Made by a program: the position numbers and the translations under genes
Origin: Bacteroides stercoris ATCC 43183
GTDB taxonomy: Bacteria; Bacteroidota; Bacteroidia; Bacteroidales; Bacteroidaceae
Direction of reading: 5' to 3'
Assembly: GCF_025147325.1 (NCBI RefSeq)
Contig: NZ_CP102262.1
Coordinates: forward strand, 1,860,001 to 1,924,000
DNA length: 64,000 bases
The notes under the pieces: model-generated
Told to the model about the DNA's origin: nothing
Database searches by the model: none
What the model saw: the letters and a program-made list of their open reading frames with translations, nothing else
Shown: positions 23,612 to 31,808 of the stretch, in pieces
Layout: each line of letters starts with the position of its first letter
Position numbering within the stretch: position 1 is the stretch's first letter

Positions 23612-25495
23612 GGATTTCTCAAGACATACTGCTTGTTTATCTGTATATTCGCATTACAGAAACCGTTTTTTATGCTCTTCTACCGTTCCTTGTACGAGGG
23701 CGTTTCGTGGACGGAGTGGTTGGGTGTGATGTGGCATGGACTTCCGTTGGACTTATCGCTTGCAGGCTATCTGACTGCTGTTCCTGGATTGCTCTTTATC
23801 TGTTCTGCCTGGACGGTATCCAATCTTCTTCGCCGTATATGGTACGGTTATTTTGCTTTCGTTTCGGTTTTGCTCTCCGTTATATTTACCGTCGATTTGG
23901 GATTATACGAATACTGGGGATTCCGGTTGGACGCTACGCCTCTGTTCTATTTCTTTTCTTCGCCCAAAGATGCGGTGGCAAGTGTCAGTATATGGGTGGT
24001 AATCGGGGGAATTATTGCAATGGTTGCCTATGCGGCGGCATTATACGGGATATTCCATGGCGTGCTGTTGCGGAAACGGGTTTTCGAACGCATGAAGATA
24101 CCTTATCGGCGTTTGAGGGTATCGGGGGTACTGTTGCTGCTGACCGGATTATTGTTTATCCCGATTCGCGGCGGATTTACAGTCTCCACCATGAATACCG
24201 GGAAGGTGTATTTCAGTACCGACCAGCGCTTGAACCATGCCGCCATTAATCCGGCTTTCAGCTTAATGGAGTCTCTCTCTAAGCAGAAGGACTTCGGCAG
24301 TCAATACCGTTTCATGGAAGCGGATGCGGCCGACCGTATTTTTTCCGGTTTGGCAGACCCTGCCGTTCCGATGCGGGACGGTCTTTCGACAGATTCCCTG
24401 CAGCAGGCTCCGGATTCTTTGCATTCGTTGTTTACGACAAAGCGTCCCGATGTGCTCTTTATCATCATGGAGAGTTTCTCTTCGTGGCTGATGACGACGC
24501 TTGGGGGAGAACCCGGCGTGGCCGTGCAGTTGGACAGTCTGGCGCAAGAGGGCGTTCTCTTCACGAATTTCTATGCGAACAGTTTCCGCACCGACCGCGG
24601 GTTGGTTGCCATATTGAGCGGGTATCCGGCACAGCCCACTACCAGCATAATGAAGTATCCCCGTAAGACGCAGTCTATCCCTGCCATTGCAGGCAGTTTG
24701 AAGAATGCCGGTTACAGGACGAAATATTATTATGGCGGTGATGCCGACTTCACCAATATGCGTTCCTATCTGATGTCGTCCGGTTTTGAGGACATTGTTG
24801 CCGACCGGGACTTTCCGGTATCGGAGCGTCTGAGCAAGTGGGGCGTGCACGATCATCTTGTATTCCGCCGTTTGCTGGACGACCTGAAGGCGGAAGCTGC
24901 CGACAGTACCCTGGCGGGTAGGGAGACGCCGCATTTCCGTGTGTTGCAGACTTCCAGCAGCCATGAGCCGTTTGAAGTTCCGTACAGCCGTTTGGCGAAC
25001 GAACGTTTGAATGCTTTTGCGTATACGGACAGTTGCATCGGTGATTTTGTGAAACAGTTCCGCAGGTTGCCGCAATGGAAGAATACGGCAGTGGTACTGG
25101 TTCCCGACCACTTGGGGGCCTATCCCGAACGTATCGGAAACCTTGAAACGGGCAGATACCGGATTCCTCTGCTGATAGTGGGCGGGGCGGTACGCGGACC
25201 GGAACGTATCGGTATCTACGGTTCCCAACAGGATATTGCCGCTACGTTATTGGCGCAGTTGTCGATACCGCACGGTGAGTTTACGTTCAGCAAAGATATG
25301 CTCAATCCGGCTTCTCCTCATTTTGCTTTCTTTACCGTGCCGGACGCTTTCGGCTTTTTGACGCCGGACAACCAATTGATATTTAATAATGAAGCGGATG
25401 CGATTGTTGTAGATGAAGGCCCGAAGAAAGGGCAAAACCTCTCTTTGGGGCAGGCCTATCTGCAGAAGTTGTATGACGATATAGCCAAAAGATAG
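23594..25495 (+). CDS. LtaS-like membrane phosphoglycerol transferase / sulfatase-fold protein
   Basis: A 633-residue inner-membrane enzyme. About five transmembrane segments lie in residues 8-200, followed by a periplasmic alkaline-phosphatase-superfamily domain (about 285-600). Seen: VLFIIMESFSS (metal ligand Glu), NSFRTDRG with the likely nucleophile Thr333, PDHLGAYPE and GGAVRGPERIGIYGSQQDIAATLL. Gram-positive relatives polymerise lipoteichoic acid; Gram-negative relatives move phosphoglycerol or phosphoethanolamine onto envelope glycans or lipids. Bacteroides lacks LTA, so envelope decoration is the more likely role, by inference. It is followed after one base by a PAP2 phosphatase gene, which points to a joint job in lipid or envelope phosphate chemistry. 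Confidence 0.88.
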   Translation: MKDRLIGFLKTYCLFICIFALQKPFFMLFYRSLYEGVSWTEWLGVMWHGLPLDLSLAGYLTAVPGLLFICSAWTVSNLLRRIWYGYFAFVSVLLSVIFTVDLGLYEYWGFRLDATPLFYFFSSPKDAVASVSIWVVIGGIIAMVAYAAALYGIFHGVLLRKRVFERMKIPYRRLRVSGVLLLLTGLLFIPIRGGFTVSTMNTGKVYFSTDQRLNHAAINPAFSLMESLSKQKDFGSQYRFMEADAADRIFSGLADPAVPMRDGLSTDSLQQAPDSLHSLFTTKRPDVLFIIMESFSSWLMTTLGGEPGVAVQLDSLAQEGVLFTNFYANSFRTDRGLVAILSGYPAQPTTSIMKYPRKTQSIPAIAGSLKNAGYRTKYYYGGDADFTNMRSYLMSSGFEDIVADRDFPVSERLSKWGVHDHLVFRRLLDDLKAEAADSTLAGRETPHFRVLQTSSSHEPFEVPYSRLANERLNAFAYTDSCIGDFVKQFRRLPQWKNTAVVLVPDHLGAYPERIGNLETGRYRIPLLIVGGAVRGPERIGIYGSQQDIAATLLAQLSIPHGEFTFSKDMLNPASPHFAFFTVPDAFGFLTPDNQLIFNNEADAIVVDEGPKKGQNLSLGQAYLQKLYDDIAKR

Positions 25496-25496
25496 A

Positions 25497-26171
25497 ATGA
25501 TATTAGCAGATGTTTTGTCGGGGTTGGTCGAAACGGACACCGACCTGTTGCTCGCAATAAACGGGTGGCGTGCCGAATGGGCGGATTATTTTATGTATGC
25601 CTTTAGCGGGAAGTGGATTTGGGTGCCGTTGTATGCCGCCATCCTTTATGTAATTGTCCGCAACCTGCATTGGAAAGTTGCCATCGGCTGTGTCGTGGCT
25701 ATTGCGCTGACCATTGTTTTTGCCGACCAGGTGGGGGCAACCGTTATCCGTCCGGTAGTGTGCAGGCTTCGTCCGGCGAATCTGGAGAATCCCGTTTCGG
25801 AGTTCGTGCAGATAGTAAACGGTTATAGGGGCGGTCGGTACGGTTTTCCCTCCTGCCATGCCGCCAATACGTTCGGCTTGGCTTTCTTCCTGTTCTATCT
25901 GTTTCGTAACCGTGCCTTGAACTGGTTCATCATGTTATGGGCGGTGGTAACGTGCTATTCCCGTTCTTACTTGGGAGTACATTATCCCGGCGACTTGCTG
26001 GTAGGTGCTTTTGTGGGCTTTGTAGGCGCTTCTCTCTGTTACTGGCTTTTCAGCCGGTTGTGTAAGTATAGGCGTAAAGAGAGTTATGAGCATATCTATG
26101 TTCCAATCTGGGTAGGGGGAATTACCATATCCGGCATTCTGGCTTATGCACTGATACGGGCGATGTTGTAG
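25497..26171 (+). CDS. PAP2-family membrane phosphatase
   Basis: A 224-residue integral membrane phosphatase. The three motifs are RPVVCRLRP (Arg instead of the first Lys of KX6RP), PSCHAANT (the PSGH motif) and SRSYLGVHYPGD (SRX5HX3D). There are about five to six transmembrane helices. Family members dephosphorylate undecaprenyl pyrophosphate, phosphatidylglycerol phosphate or lipid A; LpxF of Bacteroides, the lipid A 4'-phosphatase, is of this type, but sequence inspection alone cannot assign that role. The start lies one base after the preceding stop, so the two proteins are almost certainly co-expressed. Confidence 0.92.
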   Translation: MILADVLSGLVETDTDLLLAINGWRAEWADYFMYAFSGKWIWVPLYAAILYVIVRNLHWKVAIGCVVAIALTIVFADQVGATVIRPVVCRLRPANLENPVSEFVQIVNGYRGGRYGFPSCHAANTFGLAFFLFYLFRNRALNWFIMLWAVVTCYSRSYLGVHYPGDLLVGAFVGFVGASLCYWLFSRLCKYRRKESYEHIYVPIWVGGITISGILAYALIRAML

Positions 26172-26262
26172 CGGCTTGCTTTGTCCGCTTCTTTGAGGCA
26201 AAGGCGAATAAACATCTTTCCTTTGGATTTGTTATCCTTATCGACAGACTAATAAAAACAGA

Positions 26263-27438
26263 ATGCTTATGGTGAGCTTAGGAAGCTGGATGAACGAAAT
26301 CCTCATTGATTGGGGAGTAGACCCGAAACTTGCGAACATGTTTGACGAGACGATCATTGCCGTATTGATGATAGGCGTATCGATAGGGCTGGATTATCTG
26401 TGTCAGGCTATATTTGTAGGGGGGATGAAACATTATACAAAGCGTGCACCCCACCAGTGGAATACATTGCTGATGAAACGCAGGGTGGTGCATCATCTTA
26501 TTCATATCTTGCCCGGTGTATTGGTTTACTTCTTATTGCCCCTGGCCTTTGTGCGGGGAAAAGAGATACTGGACTTCTCACAGAAAATATGTGCGGTGTA
26601 TATCATTGCTGCCATACTGTTCACTATCAACGGCTTGTTGCTGGTGATGCTGGATGTATATAATGCAAGGGACAAGCAGAAGAACCGTCCGATGAAAGGG
26701 TTTGTGCAGGTTCTTCAGGTATTGCTGTTCTTTATCGGCGGCATTGTTATAATCGCGGTGCTGGTGAATAAGTCCCCGATGACTTTGTTTGCAGGCTTGG
26801 GTGCATCGGCGGCTGTACTGATGCTGGTATTCAAAGACAGTATTCTGGGTTTTGTGGCGGGGGTACAGCTTTCTGCCAATGATATGCTGCGTATCGGCGA
26901 CTGGATACAGTTGCCCAATGGAGTAGCCAACGGTACTGTCGAGGAAATCACGTTGAATACTGTAAAGATCCGGAATTGGGATGAGACGATATCTACCGTT
27001 CCGCCCTATACGCTGGTCAATAACTCTTTCCAGAACTGGCGGGGGATGCAGGAGAGTGGCGGACGCCGGGTCAATAAAAATATCTATCTGGATATGACTA
27101 CCCTGAAGTTCTGTACGCCGGAAGACTTGGATGCTATCCGTAAGAATGTACCTCTGATGGCGGATTATCAGCCCGCGGAAGGGGAAGTGCCCACTAACTC
27201 GCAGCTTTATCGTATTTATATTGAACGCTATCTGCGCAACCTTCCGGTTGTCAATCAGGATATGGATTTGATTATCAGTCAGAAAGAACCAACCACTTAC
27301 GGAGTACCCATACAGGTTTATTTCTTCTCCCGCAATAAGGTATGGAGAGAATACGAGCGCATTCAGTCCGATATTTTCGATCATTTGCTGGCAATAGTCG
27401 GCAAGTTCGATTTAAAGCTCTACCAGTATTCCGATTAA
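26263..27438 (+). CDS. MscS-family mechanosensitive channel (YbdG-like)
   Basis: A 391-residue inner-membrane channel that relieves osmotic stress. About five transmembrane segments occupy residues 20-185; the pore-lining helix and MscS beta domain are seen in TLFAGLGASAAVLMLVFKD, VAGVQLSANDMLRIGDWIQL and GTVEEITLNTVKIRNWD. The length and the extra N-terminal helices match the YbdG subgroup rather than short MscS. A second ATG two codons later (MVSLGSW) is an equally good start. Its stop overlaps the convergent nuclease-fold gene by 4 bp. Confidence 0.92.
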   Translation: MLMVSLGSWMNEILIDWGVDPKLANMFDETIIAVLMIGVSIGLDYLCQAIFVGGMKHYTKRAPHQWNTLLMKRRVVHHLIHILPGVLVYFLLPLAFVRGKEILDFSQKICAVYIIAAILFTINGLLLVMLDVYNARDKQKNRPMKGFVQVLQVLLFFIGGIVIIAVLVNKSPMTLFAGLGASAAVLMLVFKDSILGFVAGVQLSANDMLRIGDWIQLPNGVANGTVEEITLNTVKIRNWDETISTVPPYTLVNNSFQNWRGMQESGGRRVNKNIYLDMTTLKFCTPEDLDAIRKNVPLMADYQPAEGEVPTNSQLYRIYIERYLRNLPVVNQDMDLIISQKEPTTYGVPIQVYFFSRNKVWREYERIQSDIFDHLLAIVGKFDLKLYQYSD

Positions 27439-28553
27439 TACAGTAGGCGGAACTCTGCCCATACGGGCAGGTGGTCACTGTATCCCCCTTGATATTTCAT
27501 GCCGTAGTAGGTGCGGAAGGGTTGTTCGTCGCCGTATTTCCGGTCTTCGGTCAGAAGGAAAGGAGCACGGAACACACCGGCTTTCTCCTCTGCGGTGTAT
27601 AAGGGAGAACCTGGCATCAGCAGGTTGCCGGAAAGAATGATATGGTCGAGCAGTCCCCATTCCCCCTGATATTTGTAGCTGCCGAAATGCTTGTTGTCAA
27701 TGCCTTTTCTTGCTAAAAGATGGTAAAGCGTCCGGGAATCCAAAGAGTCCGTTTCTGTGGGCGGTATTCCGGCTTTCAGTATCTTCTGTATGGATTTGTT
27801 GTCAGAATAGTCGTTGAAATCTCCCATAATGATGATTTGAGGGCGGGTGCGGATCCGGAGCAGGCTGTCTGTTGTGTCTTTCAATCTTTGTGCCGCTGCC
27901 AGGCGGTACGGTTCGGACGCTTTTGCCCCGCCGGACCGGGACGGAAAATGCACGACAAATACGTCCAAAGTGTCGGAGTTTAAAAGCTGTCCGCTGACGT
28001 GGAGAATATCGCGTGTGGGGCGGTTGTTTCTGCGAGGTTTCATTACCGGATAGCTTCGGTTGGAAAGTAATTTGAAGATGCCTCTTTGATAGAGCAGCGC
28101 TACATTGATGCCCCGTTCGTCGGGAGAGTGAGTGATTACATAGCGGTAGCCGGCCTCACGCAGGACGGAGTAACGGGTAAGGTCGCGTAGCACACTGTCG
28201 TTCTCCACTTCACAGAGGGCAACCAGTGCGGGTGGTGTCCATTTGCCTGCGGCAATGATGACACGTGCAATGGCATTCAGTTTCTTTTTGTATTTGGTAT
28301 AGTTCCAGCGCCGGACGGCATCGGGCAGAAAGTCACGGTCGTTTTTCAGGGTATCATGGCGGCAGTCAAACAGGTTTTCTACGTTGTAACCCATGATGCG
28401 GAAGGTAAGAGTATCTTTCTTCTCTTGCCCGTGGAGTGGAGCGGAAGTCAGGAAAGCAAGAAGCATCAGAGCGGATAGCGGGATAAAAAGAAGCGGAGCA
28501 TGTCCTCTTTTGCTCCGCATTCTTTCTTTATATCTCCATTTATGTAAGCTCAT
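27435..28553 (-). CDS. Endonuclease/exonuclease/phosphatase-fold exported protein
   Basis: A 372-residue protein with a hydrophobic signal segment (PLLFIPLSALMLLAFL, cleavage near LHGQ) preceded by a long basic stretch; an internal ATG at MRSKRG would give a shorter, more usual signal peptide. The EEP fold is seen from MGYNVENLFD, ALCEVEN (metal Glu), VVHFPSRSGG, IIMGDFNDYSDN and YSDHLPVW (catalytic His). Family members hydrolyse phosphodiesters in nucleic acids, phosphoinositides or sphingomyelin; exported Bacteroides members are often simply called endonucleases. The ATG shares its A with the TGA of pepD (TGATG), a reinitiation arrangement. An 8-bp inverted repeat (GCGGAGCA/TGCTCCGC) lies around the alternative start. 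Confidence 0.88.
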   Translation of the reverse strand: MSLHKWRYKERMRSKRGHAPLLFIPLSALMLLAFLTSAPLHGQEKKDTLTFRIMGYNVENLFDCRHDTLKNDRDFLPDAVRRWNYTKYKKKLNAIARVIIAAGKWTPPALVALCEVENDSVLRDLTRYSVLREAGYRYVITHSPDERGINVALLYQRGIFKLLSNRSYPVMKPRRNNRPTRDILHVSGQLLNSDTLDVFVVHFPSRSGGAKASEPYRLAAAQRLKDTTDSLLRIRTRPQIIIMGDFNDYSDNKSIQKILKAGIPPTETDSLDSRTLYHLLARKGIDNKHFGSYKYQGEWGLLDHIILSGNLLMPGSPLYTAEEKAGVFRAPFLLTEDRKYGDEQPFRTYYGMKYQGGYSDHLPVWAEFRLLY

Positions 28554-30013
28554 CAATTCTTGGCAGGGATATGCTTCAATATATCAAGCAGGTGATCCCA
28601 GAACTTTTGTACAGTGGGGATAAGCATCCGTTCATCGGGAGAGTGTACTCCCTGCAGGGTAGGCCCGAAGGAAATCATATCCAAAGAGGGGTATTTGTCG
28701 AGGAATAACCCGCACTCCAGTCCGGCATGGATAGCCTTTATTTTGGCATCCACACCAAACAGACGCTTATATGATTCCGCCGCAATTTCCAGGATTTCCG
28801 AGTGCGGATTGGGTTTCCAGCCCGGATAGCCGTCGCCGAAAGATACGCTGGCTCCTGCCATTTCGAATACGGTACGTACCATAGTCGCAATGTCTTGTTT
28901 GGAAGACTCGATAGAACTGCGCTGGCTTGTCTCGATACGGATGATGTTACCGGGTTTCATCTTTACGGATGCCAGATTGGTGGAGGTTTCCACAAGACCC
29001 GGAATGTCCTGGCTCATGGCATATACTCCGTGTGGAGCTGCGTAAAGAGCCTGTAACAGACGTTTGGCAGTGTCTTTGTCGATAGCTTTGGCACGGGGAT
29101 TTTCCGATTCGAGGGTAAACTGCAAATCGGGGTCTGCTACAGCATATTCGGCTTCTGCCTGGGCGGCGAATACATTCAAGTCGGTACGCAGTGCATGCTT
29201 GTCGGCTTCGGGGATGGCTATAATGGCATGTGCTTCGCGTGCAATGGCATTGCGCAGGTTGCCGCCGTCGATTTCGCAGAGATACATATCGTACTTCTTG
29301 AAAGTCTGACTCAGGAAGCGGTTCAATAATTTGTTGGCATTACCGAGTCCTAAATGGATATCGCCGCCGGAATGTCCGCCTTTAAGTCCTTTTACCTGTA
29401 CCTTGCAGCAGAAATATCCGGCAGGTACATCCACCTCTTTATAAGTGAATTCGGCTACGGAGTCTATGCCGCCCGCACAGCCGATGAACAATTCTCCCTC
29501 ATCTTCGGAATCGAGATTCAGCAGGATGTCACCGCTCATGAAACCTTCTTGTAAGGCAAAGGCACCGGTCAGTCCGGTTTCCTCGTCTACGGTGAACAGG
29601 CATTCGACAGGTCCGTGTTCGATACTGTCATCGGCAAGGATGGCAAGTTCGGTGGCTACACCGATACCGTTGTCCGCCCCCAGCGTCGTACCTTTGGCTT
29701 TCAGCCATTCCCCGTCTATCTCGGTCTCGATAGGGTCGGTGAGGAAGTCATGCTTCACATCATTATTCTTCTCGCATACCATGTCTACATGCGACTGTAG
29801 CACAACGGTCTTTCGGTTTTCCATGCCCGGAGTGGCAGGCTTTTTAATCAGTACGTTTCCGGCTTCGTCCACCTTTGTTTCCAACTTATGTTTTTCTCCG
29901 AATGCTTTTAGAAAAGCGATAATCTTTTCTTCCTTTTTGGAAGGGCGCGGTACCTGGCAGATTTCCTCGAAATAGTGGAATACGCCAGCCGGTTTCAAAT
30001 CTTTTTTTTCCAT
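28553..30013 (-). CDS. pepD: Aminoacyl-histidine dipeptidase PepD (M20 family)
   Basis: A 486-residue cytoplasmic metallopeptidase that splits Xaa-His and other dipeptides. The di-zinc site is seen in LQSHVDMV, GADNGIG, DEETGLTG, LNLDSED and the C-terminal IHAGLECG. A dimerisation insert fills about residues 205-390. Length equals E. coli PepD (485). It is followed by the nuclease-fold gene with stop/start overlap. A perfect 8-bp hairpin lies in the leader 22 bp before the start codon. Confidence 0.96.
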   Translation of the reverse strand: MEKKDLKPAGVFHYFEEICQVPRPSKKEEKIIAFLKAFGEKHKLETKVDEAGNVLIKKPATPGMENRKTVVLQSHVDMVCEKNNDVKHDFLTDPIETEIDGEWLKAKGTTLGADNGIGVATELAILADDSIEHGPVECLFTVDEETGLTGAFALQEGFMSGDILLNLDSEDEGELFIGCAGGIDSVAEFTYKEVDVPAGYFCCKVQVKGLKGGHSGGDIHLGLGNANKLLNRFLSQTFKKYDMYLCEIDGGNLRNAIAREAHAIIAIPEADKHALRTDLNVFAAQAEAEYAVADPDLQFTLESENPRAKAIDKDTAKRLLQALYAAPHGVYAMSQDIPGLVETSTNLASVKMKPGNIIRIETSQRSSIESSKQDIATMVRTVFEMAGASVSFGDGYPGWKPNPHSEILEIAAESYKRLFGVDAKIKAIHAGLECGLFLDKYPSLDMISFGPTLQGVHSPDERMLIPTVQKFWDHLLDILKHIPAKN

Positions 30014-30034
30014 ATCTTAATAGTTTATAGCAGC

Positions 30035-30059
30035 CAGGATACAAGTGAAGCGTATCCTG
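30035..30059 (-). other. Leader hairpin of pepD
   Basis: CAGGATAC and GTATCCTG form a perfect 8-bp stem with a 9-nt loop between the likely promoter and the pepD start. Confidence 0.55.
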
Positions 30060-30180
30060 ATCTTCTGTTATCTTGTACAAATTAACCTCTTATTGCTAAA
30101 TATGGTTAAATTAATTGGCTATTTTATTTCCCTTTCTCTTTTTTTAGAGTAAAAAAGGGTGCTTAGTCCAACCAAAGCCC

Positions 30181-30188
30181 TATATTTG
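30181..30188 (+). promoter_or_regulatory. -7 box (TATATTTG) for the small membrane protein operon
   Basis: TAnnTTTG match; transcription would start near 30194, exactly where a long leader hairpin begins. Confidence 0.6.
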
Positions 30189-30193
30189 CACCC

Positions 30194-30261
30194 ACAAAAC
30201 AGTGCTGATAAAAGTAAAAACAAATTTCAAATGCTTTTTATCGGACGATATTCTGTTTTGT
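30194..30261 (+). other. Structured 5' leader
   Basis: ACAAAACAG (30194-30202) pairs perfectly with CTGTTTTGT (30253-30261). An inner stem GATAAAAG (30207-30214) pairs with CTTTTTATC (30234-30242) with one bulged T. The start codon lies 13 nt after the structure. Confidence 0.5.
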
Positions 30262-30273
30262 GCAACAAATTTA

Positions 30274-30513
30274 ATGGAAATGCTTGGTACATTATTGATA
30301 ACTTTGTTAATAGTTGCTATTTGCATTGTTTTATTGGGCGTGAAGGTCTTTTTTGTGAAAGGCGGTAAGTTTCCTAACGGACATGTCAGCGGTAATAAGG
30401 CGATGCGTGATAGAGGAATCGGATGCGTGCAGTCGCAAGACAGGGAAGCACAGAAGAAAAGCCGCTTCTCTATCGATGAACTGGAGAAAGCCTTAAACGA
30501 TAGTATGAACTAA
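30274..30513 (+). CDS. Small single-pass membrane protein of unknown function
   Basis: A 79-residue protein. The start MEMLGTLL is chosen because it follows the structured leader and gives an N-terminal transmembrane helix (TLLITLLIVAICIVLLGVKVFF). The cytoplasmic tail has a conserved-looking block GKFPNGHVSGNKAMRDRGIGC followed by QSQDREAQ and a helical end SFIDELEKAL-like (RFSIDELEKALND). I recall similar short proteins in Bacteroides next to OmpH-like genes, but no function is known to me. It resembles NqrM only in size; the cysteine pattern of NqrM is absent. The OmpH-like gene follows after 29 bp. Confidence 0.75.
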   Translation: MEMLGTLLITLLIVAICIVLLGVKVFFVKGGKFPNGHVSGNKAMRDRGIGCVQSQDREAQKKSRFSIDELEKALNDSMN

Positions 30514-30542
30514 ATAAACTAAAAACAATATTTTTACAAATT

Positions 30543-31142
30543 ATGAAGAGATTAAACTACCTCGTAAACGGTTTGGCAGCTCTTGCACTAATCGTTTTAT
30601 TTTCTCAATGCGCCGGTAAAGCGGATAATCAGACGACTAATGCATCAGCACAGGCAGCCGGACTGTCCGGAATGAAAATTGCTTATGTAGAAATAGATAC
30701 GCTTTTGGCAAAATATAACTACTGCGTCGATTTGAATGAGGCAATGGTGAAGAAGAGCGAAAATGTACGTTTGACTTTGAACCAGAAAGCAAAGGACCTC
30801 GACCGTCAGAAACAGGAATTCCAGACAAAAGTTCAGAACAACGCTTATCTGACGCAGGAACGCGCCCAGCAGGAGTATAACCGTATTGCCAAATTGGAAC
30901 AGGATTTGCAGAACTTAGGTAATAAGTTGCAGGCTGAACTGATGAGCGAGAACGAAAAGAACAGCTTGCAGTTGCGTGATTCTATCAATGCTTTCCTGAA
31001 GGAGTATAACAAGACTAAGGGTTACAGTATGATTATCAGCAACACCGGTTTTGACAATCTGTTGTATGCCGACAGCATTTATAACATTACCCGTGAAATT
31101 TTGGACGGTCTGAATGCAAGATACTCTTCTCCAAAGAAATAA
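30543..31142 (+). CDS. OmpH/Skp-family periplasmic lipoprotein
   Basis: A 199-residue lipoprotein with lipobox FSQC (Cys23). The remainder begins with the OmpH-type strand MKIAYVEIDTLLAKYNY, then a long coiled coil (about 80-155, rich in Lys, Gln and Glu), then the closing strand GYSMIISNTGFDNLLYAD. Skp proteins are trimeric chaperones that carry unfolded outer-membrane proteins across the periplasm; the lipid anchor makes this a membrane-tethered version. It shares an operon with the small membrane protein before it and is ended by a strong terminator. Confidence 0.9.
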   Translation: MKRLNYLVNGLAALALIVLFSQCAGKADNQTTNASAQAAGLSGMKIAYVEIDTLLAKYNYCVDLNEAMVKKSENVRLTLNQKAKDLDRQKQEFQTKVQNNAYLTQERAQQEYNRIAKLEQDLQNLGNKLQAELMSENEKNSLQLRDSINAFLKEYNKTKGYSMIISNTGFDNLLYADSIYNITREILDGLNARYSSPKK

Positions 31143-31230
31143 GTTGGAAAATAGTTGCGGAGTATTCTGTTAGCTTGGTTGATATAATGAGTTAAGAAGA
31201 TAACCGTAATAAGTTTATATCATAAAGAAA

Positions 31231-31273
31231 GGAAGTTAATATCATGCTTGGCATGAAGTTAACTTCCTTTTTT
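31231..31273 (+). terminator. Terminator of the OmpH-like operon
   Basis: GGAAGTTAA pairs with TTAACTTCC, with an inner CATG/CATG pairing in the loop, followed by seven Ts. Confidence 0.9.
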
Positions 31274-31292
31274 ATATTCAGTGGCAACTGTT

Positions 31293-31766
31293 TTACTTTA
31301 CCTGTACGATATCATAATTCAAATCGCTTACAGCCTCTTGCAGGCTATCGTTTACCAGTCTTAATGTGGTGTCGTTTACAACCACGAAGTACACGGGAGA
31401 GTCACCGTTGTCGGGAGTCAGCTTATAGGCGGTTTTCTTATTATTGTTAACGTCTTTCTGAATAACCTGACGTTTTCCTTTGGAGGTGAAGGAGGTGTTT
31501 TTTCCCTGTCCTTCCGCATCCAGATAAGTTGTGACCAATGTATAGCCGCTTTCACCGTTAGGGCCTACACTGTCTACACTCAGCACATACTGGATACCCG
31601 GACCGTCGGCAGCTGGAAGTATGCCTTCATAAACGGCTACTGCGGAAGAATCGTTGCCGGCAACAGTCATTACGCCTTCGTCCATGGTGTTGTTGTTTTG
31701 ATTTCCTTTTGATTGGCAGGATACCAATGCAGCGGCAATCGCTGCAATCATCATTACTTTTTTCAT
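31293..31766 (-). CDS. NlpE-like lipoprotein
   Basis: A 157-residue lipoprotein with lipobox LVSC (Cys17) and a Gln/Asn-rich linker. The domain from residue 43 (AVYEGILPAADGPGIQYVLSV) resembles the N-terminal beta-barrel of NlpE, the envelope-stress and copper-associated lipoprotein of E. coli. The cysteine pair that NlpE carries in this segment is absent (GPG here). The body is predicted all-beta with GYTLVTTYL and a C-terminal NDTTLRLVND strand. Function in Bacteroides is unknown. It stands alone between convergent and co-directional neighbours. Confidence 0.75.
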   Translation of the reverse strand: MKKVMMIAAIAAALVSCQSKGNQNNNTMDEGVMTVAGNDSSAVAVYEGILPAADGPGIQYVLSVDSVGPNGESGYTLVTTYLDAEGQGKNTSFTSKGKRQVIQKDVNNNKKTAYKLTPDNGDSPVYFVVVNDTTLRLVNDSLQEAVSDLNYDIVQVK

Positions 31767-31808
31767 TGCTTTAATGGTTTAAATTAATATAAAGAGACGC
31801 CGGTGGCG

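Noticed and set aside
30274..30513. NqrM-like maturation protein
   Set aside because: Only size and an N-terminal helix agree; the cysteine cluster of NqrM is missing and no nqr genes are nearby.
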